Shown here piece after piece: positions 17,979-27,405 of a DNA stretch of 64,000 bases (position 1 is the first letter of the stretch; the number at the start of each line of letters is the position of its first letter). Below the pieces are notes generated by a model. It searched no databases. It was given only the letters and a program-made list of their open reading frames with translations, and was not told the DNA's origin. Both the position numbers and the translations under genes were made by a program. Origin of the DNA: Bacillus sp. CH30_1T (GTDB lineage Bacteria > Bacillota > Bacilli > Bacillales > Bacillaceae_B); the NCBI RefSeq assembly GCF_008364765.1, contig NZ_VTUY01000001.1, forward strand, positions 249,526 to 313,525, given 5' to 3'.

Positions 17979-19457
17979 ATGAGTAAAGAGGGTATTAGAC
18001 GTCCATCCGTTGGCATGGCCCTGATTCCGATCATGGTAGCCCTTGTCATTTTCATTGGAGGAATAGGAATTCTGAAATATCAAGCTGAGCTGATGTTGAT
18101 ATTTGCAGGCGTCGTGTTTTCCATATACGCCATTTGGTGTGGGCATAAGTGGGAAAAGATCCTTACCGTCATGGGGGAAAAAATCAAAACCGCACTGCCC
18201 GCTATCCTAATTCTATTTAGCATCGGACTGATCATCGGTACTTGGATGTTATCGGGTACAATACCATTTTTCGTCTATTATGGTCTTGAAATCATCCATC
18301 CTGGTTATCTCTATGTATTAGCTTTCATCGTTACCGCCATAGTATCTACATGTGTTGGGACATCCTGGGGATCTGCCGGTACGATCGGGGTAGCCTTGAT
18401 GAGTATCGCCCAAACGATGGACGTTTCCCTTGCGATAACTGCTGGTGCCGTCGTTTCCGGAGCTTACTTCGGGGACAAACTTTCTCCACTATCCGATACG
18501 ACAAATATGAGCTCGTTAGCCGCTGGTTCCAACTTGTACGAACATATCCAGCATATGATGTATACATCAATCCCTTCATCGATCATCGCCATCATAGTCT
18601 TTTATTTCGCTGGTTTAAGCATTGAATCGACACCGGGTCAACTTAGTAACATCGAAGAAATGCTTTCAGGGATCGATCAACTGTTCAACTTGAATGTCCT
18701 TGTCCTCTTGCCGGCTGTCATCGTCATTGCCGGCTCCCTGATGAAGAAAAGTCCGTTAATTGTCTTGTTCAGCTCTGCCCTGACGGCAATGATCGTCGCA
18801 TTCTTTTTCCAACAAGCTACAGTTGCTCAGCTGTTCACTGCAGCTGTTGAAGGATTCAATGTTGAAATGGTGACTGCTTCAAACCCGGGTCTCGATCCTA
18901 CTGTCATTTCAGAATCGATGCAGGGGCTCCTGAATCGCGGCGGCCTGTATTCAATGTATAATGCCACTTTCTTTGTGTTTTGTGCCTTTTTCTTTGCAGC
19001 AGCCATCGAGGTTTCACAGGCTCTGAATGTCGTCCTTGAAAAAATCATCTCTTATCTTAAGTCAATAGGCAGTGTCATTTTTGCGTCACTTGTCACTGGC
19101 TTTGCCGTCATCAACTGTACCTCCAATGCCCTGGTGACATACTTCCTAATCAAAGACATCTTCGGAGATGTTTATAAAAAGAAAAAACTGCATCCGGTTA
19201 ATCTATCCAGAAGCATGGAAGATTCTGTAACGATCACAGAAGCATTGATGCCATGGACAGTTTCAGGTGTCTTCATGGCCACCACCCTTGGAGTGAGCAA
19301 CTTCGAATTCTTACCGTGGGCCATTTTCAACCTTGGCGGATTTGTCTTCTCCCTCTTATACGGCTTCTTGGCTCCATACTCGAACAATTTCGGTATTCGA
19401 AGTTTGACTGAGAATGAAGTTGAAGAAGACATGGAATCCTCCAAAAAGATTATCTAA
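17979..19457 (+). CDS. NhaC-family sodium-coupled carrier
   Basis: A 492-residue membrane protein with about twelve helices of the NhaC antiporter family, showing the conserved SGAYFGDKLSPLSDTTNM. NhaC relatives include Na+/H+ and malate-lactate antiporters and a group proposed as methionine transporters (MetT). Being the second gene behind a trans-sulfuration enzyme, an amino-acid uptake role is more likely than pH homeostasis; this is inference. AGGAGATG precedes the ATG and a strong terminator follows. Confidence 0.85.
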   Translation: MSKEGIRRPSVGMALIPIMVALVIFIGGIGILKYQAELMLIFAGVVFSIYAIWCGHKWEKILTVMGEKIKTALPAILILFSIGLIIGTWMLSGTIPFFVYYGLEIIHPGYLYVLAFIVTAIVSTCVGTSWGSAGTIGVALMSIAQTMDVSLAITAGAVVSGAYFGDKLSPLSDTTNMSSLAAGSNLYEHIQHMMYTSIPSSIIAIIVFYFAGLSIESTPGQLSNIEEMLSGIDQLFNLNVLVLLPAVIVIAGSLMKKSPLIVLFSSALTAMIVAFFFQQATVAQLFTAAVEGFNVEMVTASNPGLDPTVISESMQGLLNRGGLYSMYNATFFVFCAFFFAAAIEVSQALNVVLEKIISYLKSIGSVIFASLVTGFAVINCTSNALVTYFLIKDIFGDVYKKKKLHPVNLSRSMEDSVTITEALMPWTVSGVFMATTLGVSNFEFLPWAIFNLGGFVFSLLYGFLAPYSNNFGIRSLTENEVEEDMESSKKII

Positions 19458-19509
19458 CAAGGACTAGCTGCATGGCTCAATATTTAGAAATTCCGATAGA
19501 AATAAAGAG

Positions 19510-19547
19510 GCTGTCCCCAAAGATAATCCTTTGGGGACAGCTTTTTT
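19510..19547 (+). terminator. Rho-independent terminator of the PLP-enzyme/NhaC operon
   Basis: Stem GCTGTCCCCAAAG / CTTTGGGGACAGC, followed by TTTTTT on the plus strand. Confidence 0.85.
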
Positions 19548-19652
19548 CGATTATATCAACATTCGATTCATTTATATTGTGGGTCGCAAACAAACATTTT
19601 CACCGTCGCCTCGTTCCCCTTCACCCTCGAAGTACTGAGGCGAATAACCCTG

Positions 19653-20753
19653 TTACCCTCTTTTCTTTTTTCTATTTTTCAAAAACGCAATAAGAAGAAG
19701 AAGGATGGGAATGATCACAAAGAGGGGCAGATGAAAGACAAACATCGTTACCTTTAGTCCTTCATGGATATGCTCTTGAAAATTGCTCGCAATCGTCATC
19801 GACATAAATAAAACGACCAGACCCAAAGGATAGGATAGTCGTGAAGGAGATTTAATCTTAAATAAGCTGGCTGAGCCTATGACCGCTGCATAAAACAACA
19901 TGCTTATCTTAAAAAAAATCCCGATCACTAAGGCAAGCATAAAAAACACATCCAGCCGTTCTAAAAAATCTGCTACTTGGATGGTCTGAACCGTACTAAG
20001 AAGCGGAAATTGTGACCGTGCAGTCAGCCCCACACCAAGCACACTAATATTAATGAGCATCGTAAGAATGAGATTGATTCCACTTAATCCCGTTGCACAT
20101 ATCATCGTAAGCTTTACTTTCTTGGGATTATTCATGTACGGCAAAATCATCGTAAATACAATGGCTTCTGTAAACGGGAAATATAAGGTTTGAGTAAAAA
20201 CCACTTTCAGGACAGGTGCAATCCCTTATTCAAGTACTGGCTGTAAGTTGGTTAAGTCAATTAGACCAGAACTTACGATCAATACAAATCCAACAACCGA
20301 AAGGAGAAACATAAGCATAAAAAGCAGTTCTCCTGATCGGCCGATGACCTCTATTCCTTTATGGATCGTATAAATAATGACAAGCATTAACAGTGCATTG
20401 GCGATGAATAAAGGCGTTTCTGGATAGGCAAAGGTTAACAGCATTTCCCCAAAGTCACGAAGAACCCTCGAGGCATCATACATAAAGAAAAAAAGATAGA
20501 GGAAGGCAAGCACGGTTCCCATCACTTTACCGAGAATCTTTTGCATGTACTCGGTAGGCAAAAGATCGGGATAATACCAATAGAGTTTATGATAGACTAA
20601 TAAAAGAACGAAACTGACGACCATTCCAAGCAGAATGGCCAACCAGGCGTCCTGTTTTGCATCTATGGCAAGAGGTACGAGTAAAGCACTCCCCAGTTCA
20701 AACAGAACCATTAAGACAAAGAGCTGCCTGGCACTAATTTTGGCTTTCTCCAC
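19653..20753 (-). pseudogene. Germinant receptor B subunit of cluster 2, interrupted by an in-frame stop
   Basis: Read as one frame this is a normal 366-residue GerB permease: the N-terminal half starts MEKAKISARQLFVLMVLFELGS and runs to LQPVLE, then comes TAA (20225-20223), then the same frame continues GIAPVLKVVFTQTLYF to the C-terminus. GerB proteins normally read LQPVLE-x-GI, so a single sense codon has become a stop. No frameshift is needed. Either the B subunit is lost, the two halves are made separately (a GTG at 20204 could restart), or the base is a sequence error. Genes A and C upstream are intact. Confidence 0.85.
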
Positions 20754-20777
20754 TCCACTGGTACCCCCTTTCCCTCA

Positions 20778-22004
20778 CTATTGATTATCATTTAAACTTG
20801 AAAGAAACGATTTGTTTCGTAATCCAGCACGACGGATATAGGCTTCCACTTTAATATCCACCTTTAATTCCGGAAAGTACACATCGTTCCACATCGGTTT
20901 TAGCTTCTTCCACTCACCCGGACTGGAACGTCGGATGGCTTCGCCAAACCCAAAGATATCTGCTTTATTTGTTTGAGACTGTTCAATCGCATTTGTAATT
21001 TCTTTTTTAACCTCTTTCTCCAGCTCTTTTTCCATCTTTGAAATCACCTTGACATCTGTGATATCTACAGGTACATTCATTTCCCCTATGCTTCCTTCCG
21101 CACGTGTATGAATAGAGATATGGGGCTCTCCATTCTTCACTTTCGCAGATACGGTTGTTTTTTGACGGACTGTTTGATAGGCGATGGCTTCCTTTTTTCC
21201 TTCCCAATCAATGTTGATGTCTGTTCCTTGGATTTCATCTCTGATCCATACAGTTCCTCTTGCCGTTTTCCCATCATACCAATCCACTAATTTCCCTTCT
21301 TTTATGATTCCGATTCCGCTGGCTTCAAGGGTGGATTCAGGCTCACTTTCTTGAATGTTCTCTAACTTACTCGCATGCTTGGGATCTCCTACAAGACGAA
21401 ATCCTGATACCACGGTTGCTTCATCAGCGGATTGCAGTCCTTTCATCACGTCTTGGATCGACGTCTTGATGGTCTCTCCCGATACCTTTTGTGAGAATTC
21501 TAATGTTTTCAGCACCTTATTCGCTGGGATTTTATCAACGGGTGTTAATGTTTTCACGAGGTCTGCTGCAGATGATTGATTGGCAATCACCATGGTTGTA
21601 GTGATTCTAAATTCATGATCTCGATCGATTGCGTCGATTAATGTAGCTACACCTTCTTCTCTTGCAAGGTTCTCCCCAACCACCACCAGGTTGGCATGAG
21701 CATAATATAATCTTCTGGAAATTTTGCTTGAAGCACTCCTGCTTGCTTCTACTAAATTATTTCCAGTAGCTGAATAGATGGTAACAGGTGGGCTTTCTGT
21801 CCCACCACCTCCCCCTTGCATGCCTCCAGCCACGTTCCCTGGATTAATAATTTGAAGGGTGATTGCATATTTTCCGTCTTCCGTCTTATCTACTCCCATG
21901 GCTGCCACGATAGCAAGATCGGTTAGCTCTTTTTTGCTCCAACATCCGGATAGCAAGACGTTCATTGTCACCCATATTATAAGGAAAACCAACTTATGCT
22001 TCAT
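20778..22004 (-). CDS. Germinant receptor C subunit (Ger(x)C lipoprotein), cluster 2
   Basis: A 408-residue lipoprotein of the Ger(x)C family with lipobox LLSGC (C21) followed by WSKKELTDLAIVAAMGVD. A glycine-rich stretch (about 70-80) is unusual. ATG 22004 has AAGGTGA 7 bases upstream and overlaps the end of the A-subunit gene by 11 bases; the open frame extending to 22097 is not needed. Gene order is A-C-B, as in B. subtilis gerK. Confidence 0.9.
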   Translation of the reverse strand: MKHKLVFLIIWVTMNVLLSGCWSKKELTDLAIVAAMGVDKTEDGKYAITLQIINPGNVAGGMQGGGGGTESPPVTIYSATGNNLVEASRSASSKISRRLYYAHANLVVVGENLAREEGVATLIDAIDRDHEFRITTTMVIANQSSAADLVKTLTPVDKIPANKVLKTLEFSQKVSGETIKTSIQDVMKGLQSADEATVVSGFRLVGDPKHASKLENIQESEPESTLEASGIGIIKEGKLVDWYDGKTARGTVWIRDEIQGTDINIDWEGKKEAIAYQTVRQKTTVSAKVKNGEPHISIHTRAEGSIGEMNVPVDITDVKVISKMEKELEKEVKKEITNAIEQSQTNKADIFGFGEAIRRSSPGEWKKLKPMWNDVYFPELKVDIKVEAYIRRAGLRNKSFLSSLNDNQ

Positions 22005-23616
22005 TGTTGTCACCTTCTTTAAAATCCCGATTAACCATTGCACGGGATGCAGGAGGCTGAGGACGCGAATTCTTCCCTTCCCGTACTGTATTGGCACTAA
22101 TTAAGCGGGGTCTTTGTCTTAGTGACCACCATGGTAATCTTACAAACGTATCTCCATTATTCACAGGAATAAAGGGAGCAAATGGGGCCATGTAGGGCAC
22201 ACCGAATGAACGTAAGCTGCATAGATGGACGACCATCATCAAGAGGATCAAAATAATTCCGTAGAATCCAAATGTTGCAGCACCAACCATAAACAAAAAC
22301 CGGATTAAACGAGCTGAAATGGCCATATCAAAAGAAGGTGTCGCAAAACTGGCAATCGCTGTGATTGATACAATAATGACCATGGCTGGTGACACAATAC
22401 TCGCCTGAACGGCTGCTTGTCCAATAACAAGTGCACCGACAATGGATACAGCCGAACCAATCGCTTTAGGCAGTCGAATTCCTGCTTCCCGTAAGATTTC
22501 AAACGTTACTTCCATCAGAAGAGCTTCCACGAATGCAGGAAAAGGAACGGATTCCCTCTGAGCTGCAATGGCAACAATGAGCGTTGTCGGCACCATTTCC
22601 TGGTGGAAGGTGGTGACAGCGACAAAGGCAGCAGGGGCAATAAGCGAAATCATAAACATCAAAATGCGTAAAAGCCGAATCGATGTTGCAATATCGAAAC
22701 GGGCGTAATAATCCTCAGCCGATTGAAAAAATTGTATAAACAACGCAGGTGCAATCAGTACAAAAGGTGTTCCATCGACAAAAATGGCAATTCGTCCTTC
22801 AATCAGATTCCCTGCCACTACATCAGGTCTTTCGGTGTTAAAAATAGTTGGAAAGGGAGACAATGTTTGATCTTCAATTAGTTGCTCAATATAGCCTGAT
22901 TCCAAAATACTATCAATGTCAATCTTATTTATTCGCTGACGAACTTCTTCAATAACCTGTTCATTGGCAATTCCATGTATGTACATAAGCGTCACATCGG
23001 TTTTGGTTACACGGCCAACCTTCACGGACTCCATCCATAAATCAGGGGTCTTAATGATGCGCCTTACCATGGCTGTATTGGTCTCAATCGACTCTGTAAA
23101 CGCCCCTTTTGGACCACGGACCACCATTTGAGTGTTAGATTCCGAAATGGAGCGTTTTTCTCCCCCTTTCGTGCTTGCACTCAAAGCCTTAGAAATACCA
23201 TCCACCAGGACCAGGGTGTCACCTGCCATTAAAGATGAGAACAGGTCTTCCCATGTATTAAGGGATAACACGTTACCAACCGTCATCATGTCCTCAGAAA
23301 TCAGTTCTAATGCATCGTGCTCATTCAATTTTTCTTTATCATCATCTTTCATCATGGTTTGCAATAAGAACTCTTGAATCGTTCGATTGTCTACTATTCC
23401 TGCGATATAGACAATTGCTGTTTTAATATCGGAATCTCTCCCCATTTTCAGATGACGAACGACGAGGTCTGAACTGTTTCCTGTTTTCTGTCTAATGATA
23501 TCAAGGTTGTCTGACAATGAATCTTGTATATGTTCTACCGAGTGATCAGCAGCTTGATTTTCAGCATTCGACTGGTGGTTCTTTTTTGGTTTTCGACCTT
23601 TAAAGAACGAAGGCAT
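21994..23616 (-). CDS. Germinant receptor A subunit (GerA/GerK family), cluster 2
   Basis: A 540-residue A subunit with a charged N-terminus (FKGRKPKKNHQ), a soluble domain to about 300, then the membrane half with FPTIFNTERPDV and EALLMEVTFEILREAGIRLP. The gene order A-C-B matches the gerK arrangement. ATG 23616 is preceded by AAGGGTG 9 bases upstream; a GTG at 23628 is less likely. If the B subunit is truly broken, this protein may lack its partner or pair with a B subunit from another cluster. Confidence 0.9.
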   Translation of the reverse strand: MPSFFKGRKPKKNHQSNAENQAADHSVEHIQDSLSDNLDIIRQKTGNSSDLVVRHLKMGRDSDIKTAIVYIAGIVDNRTIQEFLLQTMMKDDDKEKLNEHDALELISEDMMTVGNVLSLNTWEDLFSSLMAGDTLVLVDGISKALSASTKGGEKRSISESNTQMVVRGPKGAFTESIETNTAMVRRIIKTPDLWMESVKVGRVTKTDVTLMYIHGIANEQVIEEVRQRINKIDIDSILESGYIEQLIEDQTLSPFPTIFNTERPDVVAGNLIEGRIAIFVDGTPFVLIAPALFIQFFQSAEDYYARFDIATSIRLLRILMFMISLIAPAAFVAVTTFHQEMVPTTLIVAIAAQRESVPFPAFVEALLMEVTFEILREAGIRLPKAIGSAVSIVGALVIGQAAVQASIVSPAMVIIVSITAIASFATPSFDMAISARLIRFLFMVGAATFGFYGIILILLMMVVHLCSLRSFGVPYMAPFAPFIPVNNGDTFVRLPWWSLRQRPRLISANTVREGKNSRPQPPASRAMVNRDFKEGDNNEA

Positions 23617-23746
23617 AGATTCAGGCACCCTTCTTTTATTTTTTATTACTTTAACCTTATCAGGGGTTTTTATGTAATTATTAACAAAGATATGACTGAA
23701 TGATTCTAGTCCAAAGAGAAGAACCTAGTAGGAGGAGTTGATCGGC

Positions 23747-23971
23747 ATGAAAATCATGGGCATTGCCCTTTTAATGATGGTATGTTTAATGGCTTTTTCT
23801 CTAAGTCTCGATATTCTCCAAGGGTTTGATGTTTCAGACGCATTGTACAATGCCGTACGTCCTTTTCGAGTAATGGAAATAACGGAAATATTCGTCCTCT
23901 TTTTTCTTCTTTCGATTTTTTTGGTTGAAACTGCCTATGTTTTTATAAAGAAGAGAAACGAAGACAAGTAA
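23747..23971 (+). CDS. Two-helix membrane protein, probable germinant-receptor D subunit
   Basis: A 74-residue protein with two hydrophobic segments (about 1-22 and 45-66) and a short charged tail (KKRNEDK). GGAGGAG lies 9 bases before ATG 23747. It is divergent from the cluster 2 A-subunit gene. Small two-helix D subunits such as B. subtilis GerKD (YczF) are encoded beside receptor operons and tune germination; size, topology and position all match, but the sequence is too short for certainty. Confidence 0.6.
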   Translation: MKIMGIALLMMVCLMAFSLSLDILQGFDVSDALYNAVRPFRVMEITEIFVLFFLLSIFLVETAYVFIKKRNEDK

Positions 23972-23983
23972 GTATACTTAAGC

Positions 23984-24016
23984 AAAAAAGAGATGAGCCT
24001 CTAAAAGCCCATCTCT
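23984..24016 (-). terminator. Terminator of the ABC permease operon
   Basis: Minus strand: stem AGAGATGGGC / GC-TCATCTCT with a short loop, followed by TTTTTT. It separates the convergent D-subunit-like gene and the permease gene. Confidence 0.7.
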
Positions 24017-24022
24017 CCTCTT

Positions 24023-26605
24023 CTATATATTCTCTTGCTTCAATCCTTCAATGATATTCTGCTTCTTGACCTTTCCGATTGAATAAAGCATCGCCGAGCT
24101 GACGACGATGAATATCGCTGCGATGACGGATAGGATATCGAACCACGGAAGCACGAACCCGTAATCGAAGGTCTCTCCGACAGATTTGTGGATCAGATAC
24201 ATGACACCGATACTGATCGGCAGCCCGTACAACAAGGCCTTGACTCCGTAAAAAATGCTTTCATAGTTAATCATTTTATTAAATCCTTTTGGGGTCATCC
24301 CAACAGATTTCAGCATGGCGAACTCTCGTTTTCTCAATGAGATGCTCGTTGAAATCGTATTGAAAATGTTCGCGATGGATATCAATGAAATCAGTGCGAT
24401 GAACCCATACGTGAAGACTGACATGAACAGGATGAGCTGTTCTTCTTGCTGCCTATCTTGATAGACATTGTAAATATACAGATTCGATGGCAGCACTTCT
24501 TCAAGGGCTTTCTGGGTTTCCATCGGATCAGTACTGTTAATATATAATTGACTGCGGACTTCCTTTTTCATCTCTTCATCCATCAAGGCGTCCATCGTTT
24601 TCACCGGCACAATGACATCCAATCCGCCTATCACTGAGGTACGAGCCCCCATAGGTACTTTGTCTGTCGTGGCCCCGATTGTAAACGATCCCAAAGGTTT
24701 CGATTTCTCTGTAGCATAGTCTGTGAAGATCAAATCGAGGACGTCTCCCGGTTCAGTTACGATCGATTTGGCGTTGATGAACTTGGATTTCGTTAGATCA
24801 TAATAGGAAATCTGATCAATGACGATGGCTGTTGGCTTTTCGGGATCGTCGAACATCTCGAGATCTGCGCCTGCTTTTTTGGCAAAGTCTGTAAAGCTCT
24901 GTTCATCCAATCCATGGAAGTTAACATAGTATTGATAGCGTCCATCATCAAGGGAGATGTTATCCCTTTTGATCATGTCTTTCAATTCTTGAGGAAATTT
25001 GTCTTTGTCAATAAGCACAGTCGGGTTCAGGCTTTTATGGATGCTGTATGCTGTGACATTTTCCATGTGAACCAAGTCTTCCAACTGATCTGTATCCCCA
25101 GTATTGGCGGATACGGAAATATCGAAATTCGTGCCCTCCTGGGACATGACTGCCGATTTCTTCAGATTATCAGTAAAGAAAGACACGGATAAGAAGAGAA
25201 CGATACTAATCACAAGGGAAAAAATCGTCGCATGGTAACGTCGTTTATTCCGTTTCAGATTCTTCAATCCGATTTCCGCTTCCAGCCCGAACAGCTTTCG
25301 GACGAGCTTGGACGTTTTGACCGTCTTACCAGTCAATTTGACATCCTGCGTCTGCCGGATCGCATCGATCGCTGAAATCTTCGATGCTTTTCGTGCAGGG
25401 ATATACGTGGAGATGAATATCGTCACGCTTGAAATCAGGCATGAAACCAGAACCGTTGACGGTGTGACGACCACCTGAAGCCTCTCCGAAATGCCCAATG
25501 CCCCGTCAATGTAGGTGTTGATGAACCAAAAGGTAGCTCCGATCCCAAATGCCCCTGCCAATAGACCAAGTGGGATGCTGATGACTCCGATGATCATCCC
25601 TTCGAAAAAGACGGAATTTCTCTTCTGTTTCTTCGTCGCACCCACACTCGACAGCATCCCTAAGTGTCTGGCACGTTCGGATACACTGATGGCAAATGCA
25701 TTATAAATAAGCGATACCGAACCAATGATGATGACTGCCATGATAATCCCGAGTAAGGAAAACAGGGTGAAGCGGAGGTTGTCATTGTCCGTTACACCGT
25801 AGTAGCGCAAAAGTTCATCGTTGAAAGCTACTTTCTCGATTCCATTCTCTTTTGCCAGGTTTCCAGCATGCTCAAATACGGATGAGTCCACTTTGTCCAG
25901 CACCACAATCGCATCCACCATATCTGACTTATTCAATGAATTCATATCGATATAGCCGAGCACCGTATAACCGGGAGACCATGCCGGTTCCCATGATGGA
26001 CTTTCTATGATGCCCGTCACGGTAAAGGTCTCCGTGGAGTTCACTTCTAGCCTTTCAATAATGCCCTCTTCATCCCGTTGGAGCGGGTCATTCTGTCCTA
26101 ATGGTTCGCCTTCCCCCTCCATCATCCGGGCCCCAATATCCAGTTTGATCTGGTCCCCGATCTCGTACTTAACTCCGGCATCATTTTCGATTTGCTCGGA
26201 AATGACCACTTCCTGTTCATCGGAAGGCAGGCGGCCTTTACTCAACTCGACCGGAAACTGCTTCAAGCCTTCTGCATTATATTCTTTTATAAATAAGTAA
26301 GGCTTCTCTTCCACCTTGGCCCCATCGAGTTTTGCATACCCAAAGTCATTGGATAGGAGCAAGTCTCCTGTATCTTCGTCATTCGCTATCGCTTCGATTT
26401 GATCGGGGCTGACATTGTGATATTTGGCATGCCATTCGCCATTGTCGGCTATCGATTGTCTTTTCATAATGTCCAGGAATGAAACGCCGAGTGTCGCAAC
26501 GGCCATGATCATCGACACGGAGATGATCACCCCGGTGATGGTCACAAGGGTTCTTCTTTTGTTTTCTTTCAGGTGCCTTAACGTCAGTTTGTTGATGATA
26601 TTCAC
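24023..26605 (-). CDS. Large FtsX/MacB-type ABC transporter permease
   Basis: An 860-residue permease with two FtsX domains: a first helix (about 17-40), an extracytoplasmic domain (about 45-275), helices at about 280-410, a second anchoring helix near 465, a second outside domain (about 490-730) and three C-terminal helices. It starts at GTG 26605, overlapping the ATPase stop as GTGA, with GAGGTG upstream. The two large outside domains differ from BceB permeases, which have one. A role in export or in removing antimicrobial peptides or lipids is likely, given the two-component system upstream. Confidence 0.85.
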   Translation of the reverse strand: MNIINKLTLRHLKENKRRTLVTITGVIISVSMIMAVATLGVSFLDIMKRQSIADNGEWHAKYHNVSPDQIEAIANDEDTGDLLLSNDFGYAKLDGAKVEEKPYLFIKEYNAEGLKQFPVELSKGRLPSDEQEVVISEQIENDAGVKYEIGDQIKLDIGARMMEGEGEPLGQNDPLQRDEEGIIERLEVNSTETFTVTGIIESPSWEPAWSPGYTVLGYIDMNSLNKSDMVDAIVVLDKVDSSVFEHAGNLAKENGIEKVAFNDELLRYYGVTDNDNLRFTLFSLLGIIMAVIIIGSVSLIYNAFAISVSERARHLGMLSSVGATKKQKRNSVFFEGMIIGVISIPLGLLAGAFGIGATFWFINTYIDGALGISERLQVVVTPSTVLVSCLISSVTIFISTYIPARKASKISAIDAIRQTQDVKLTGKTVKTSKLVRKLFGLEAEIGLKNLKRNKRRYHATIFSLVISIVLFLSVSFFTDNLKKSAVMSQEGTNFDISVSANTGDTDQLEDLVHMENVTAYSIHKSLNPTVLIDKDKFPQELKDMIKRDNISLDDGRYQYYVNFHGLDEQSFTDFAKKAGADLEMFDDPEKPTAIVIDQISYYDLTKSKFINAKSIVTEPGDVLDLIFTDYATEKSKPLGSFTIGATTDKVPMGARTSVIGGLDVIVPVKTMDALMDEEMKKEVRSQLYINSTDPMETQKALEEVLPSNLYIYNVYQDRQQEEQLILFMSVFTYGFIALISLISIANIFNTISTSISLRKREFAMLKSVGMTPKGFNKMINYESIFYGVKALLYGLPISIGVMYLIHKSVGETFDYGFVLPWFDILSVIAAIFIVVSSAMLYSIGKVKKQNIIEGLKQENI

Positions 26606-27285
26606 GGGCGGATCACCTCATCCTTTGCGATCCTTCCATCTGCGATTTCGATCACACGATCAGCCTGCAGGGCAATCCGTTCATCATGGGTAATGATGAT
26701 CAATGTCTGGTTATAGGTCTTGTTGAACATTTTTAACAGTTCGATGATTTCGGTAGAGTTCTTACTGTCGAGATTTCCTGTCGGCTCGTCCGCGAGAATG
26801 ATGGCGGGATTACTGATCAGCGCTCTCCCGATGGATACGCGCTGCTGCTGTCCTCCGGATAATTGGTTCGGTAGATGATTCAGCCTCTCATGAAGGCCCA
26901 ATGTCGACACAAGATCAGTCAACTGCTTTTGATCTACATTATGCTGATCCAATAACATGGGGAGGGTAATGTTCTCTTCCACCGTCAAGATCGGGATCAG
27001 ATTGTAGAACTGATAGATCAACCCGATCTGCCTTCTTCTGAAAACGGCCAGCTGGGTTTCATCCAATTGATAAATATCGGTTTGATCGATTAGCACTTTC
27101 CCGCTTGTCGGACGGTCGACGCCTCCAAGCAGGTGAAGCAAGGTAGATTTCCCCGATCCAGAAGGACCGATGATGGCGACGAATTCTCCTTTTCTCACAG
27201 AGAATGAGATATCATCCAGTGCCTTGACCGCCGTCTCCCCCTTGCCATATATCTTAGACAGATTTTCAATTTGTAAAATATTCAT
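26602..27285 (-). CDS. ABC transporter ATP-binding protein (MacB/LolD type)
   Basis: A 227-residue ATPase that powers the FtsX permease encoded after it. Walker [10 protein letters not shown] (about 40-48), signature LSGGQQQR, Walker [13 protein letters not shown] and switch histidine THD are all present. GGAGGT precedes the ATG. A promoter with three direct repeats lies in the 120-base gap separating it from the sensor kinase gene. Confidence 0.93.
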   Translation of the reverse strand: MNILQIENLSKIYGKGETAVKALDDISFSVRKGEFVAIIGPSGSGKSTLLHLLGGVDRPTSGKVLIDQTDIYQLDETQLAVFRRRQIGLIYQFYNLIPILTVEENITLPMLLDQHNVDQKQLTDLVSTLGLHERLNHLPNQLSGGQQQRVSIGRALISNPAIILADEPTGNLDSKNSTEIIELLKMFNKTYNQTLIIITHDERIALQADRVIEIADGRIAKDEVIRP

Positions 27286-27316
27286 TTGGTACCTCCATAA
27301 TGTTGATGTAGACCCT

Positions 27317-27360
27317 AGTATATCTGTCCAATATGACTTTAAAGTGACTAAGAAAGTGAC
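27317..27360 (-). promoter_or_regulatory. ABC operon promoter with direct repeats, response-regulator site candidate
   Basis: Minus strand: GTCACTTT (27360-27353), GTCACTTT (27348-27341) and GTCATATT (27337-27330) are spaced 12 and 11 bases apart, followed by TATACT (27322-27317) with no good -35. Helical-turn-spaced direct repeats in place of a -35 are typical of OmpR-family activated promoters. The OmpR-type regulator two genes upstream is the natural binder. Confidence 0.55.
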
Positions 27361-27405
27361 AATTTATTCACTTTAGGGGGTACGGGGAGCAAGAATAACT
27401 AATTC

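Noticed and set aside
23660-23700. Possible sigma-G promoter for cluster 2 (GTCATA, 16 bases, CATAAAA on the minus strand)
   Set aside because: Position fits but both boxes are weak matches; not listed as a feature.
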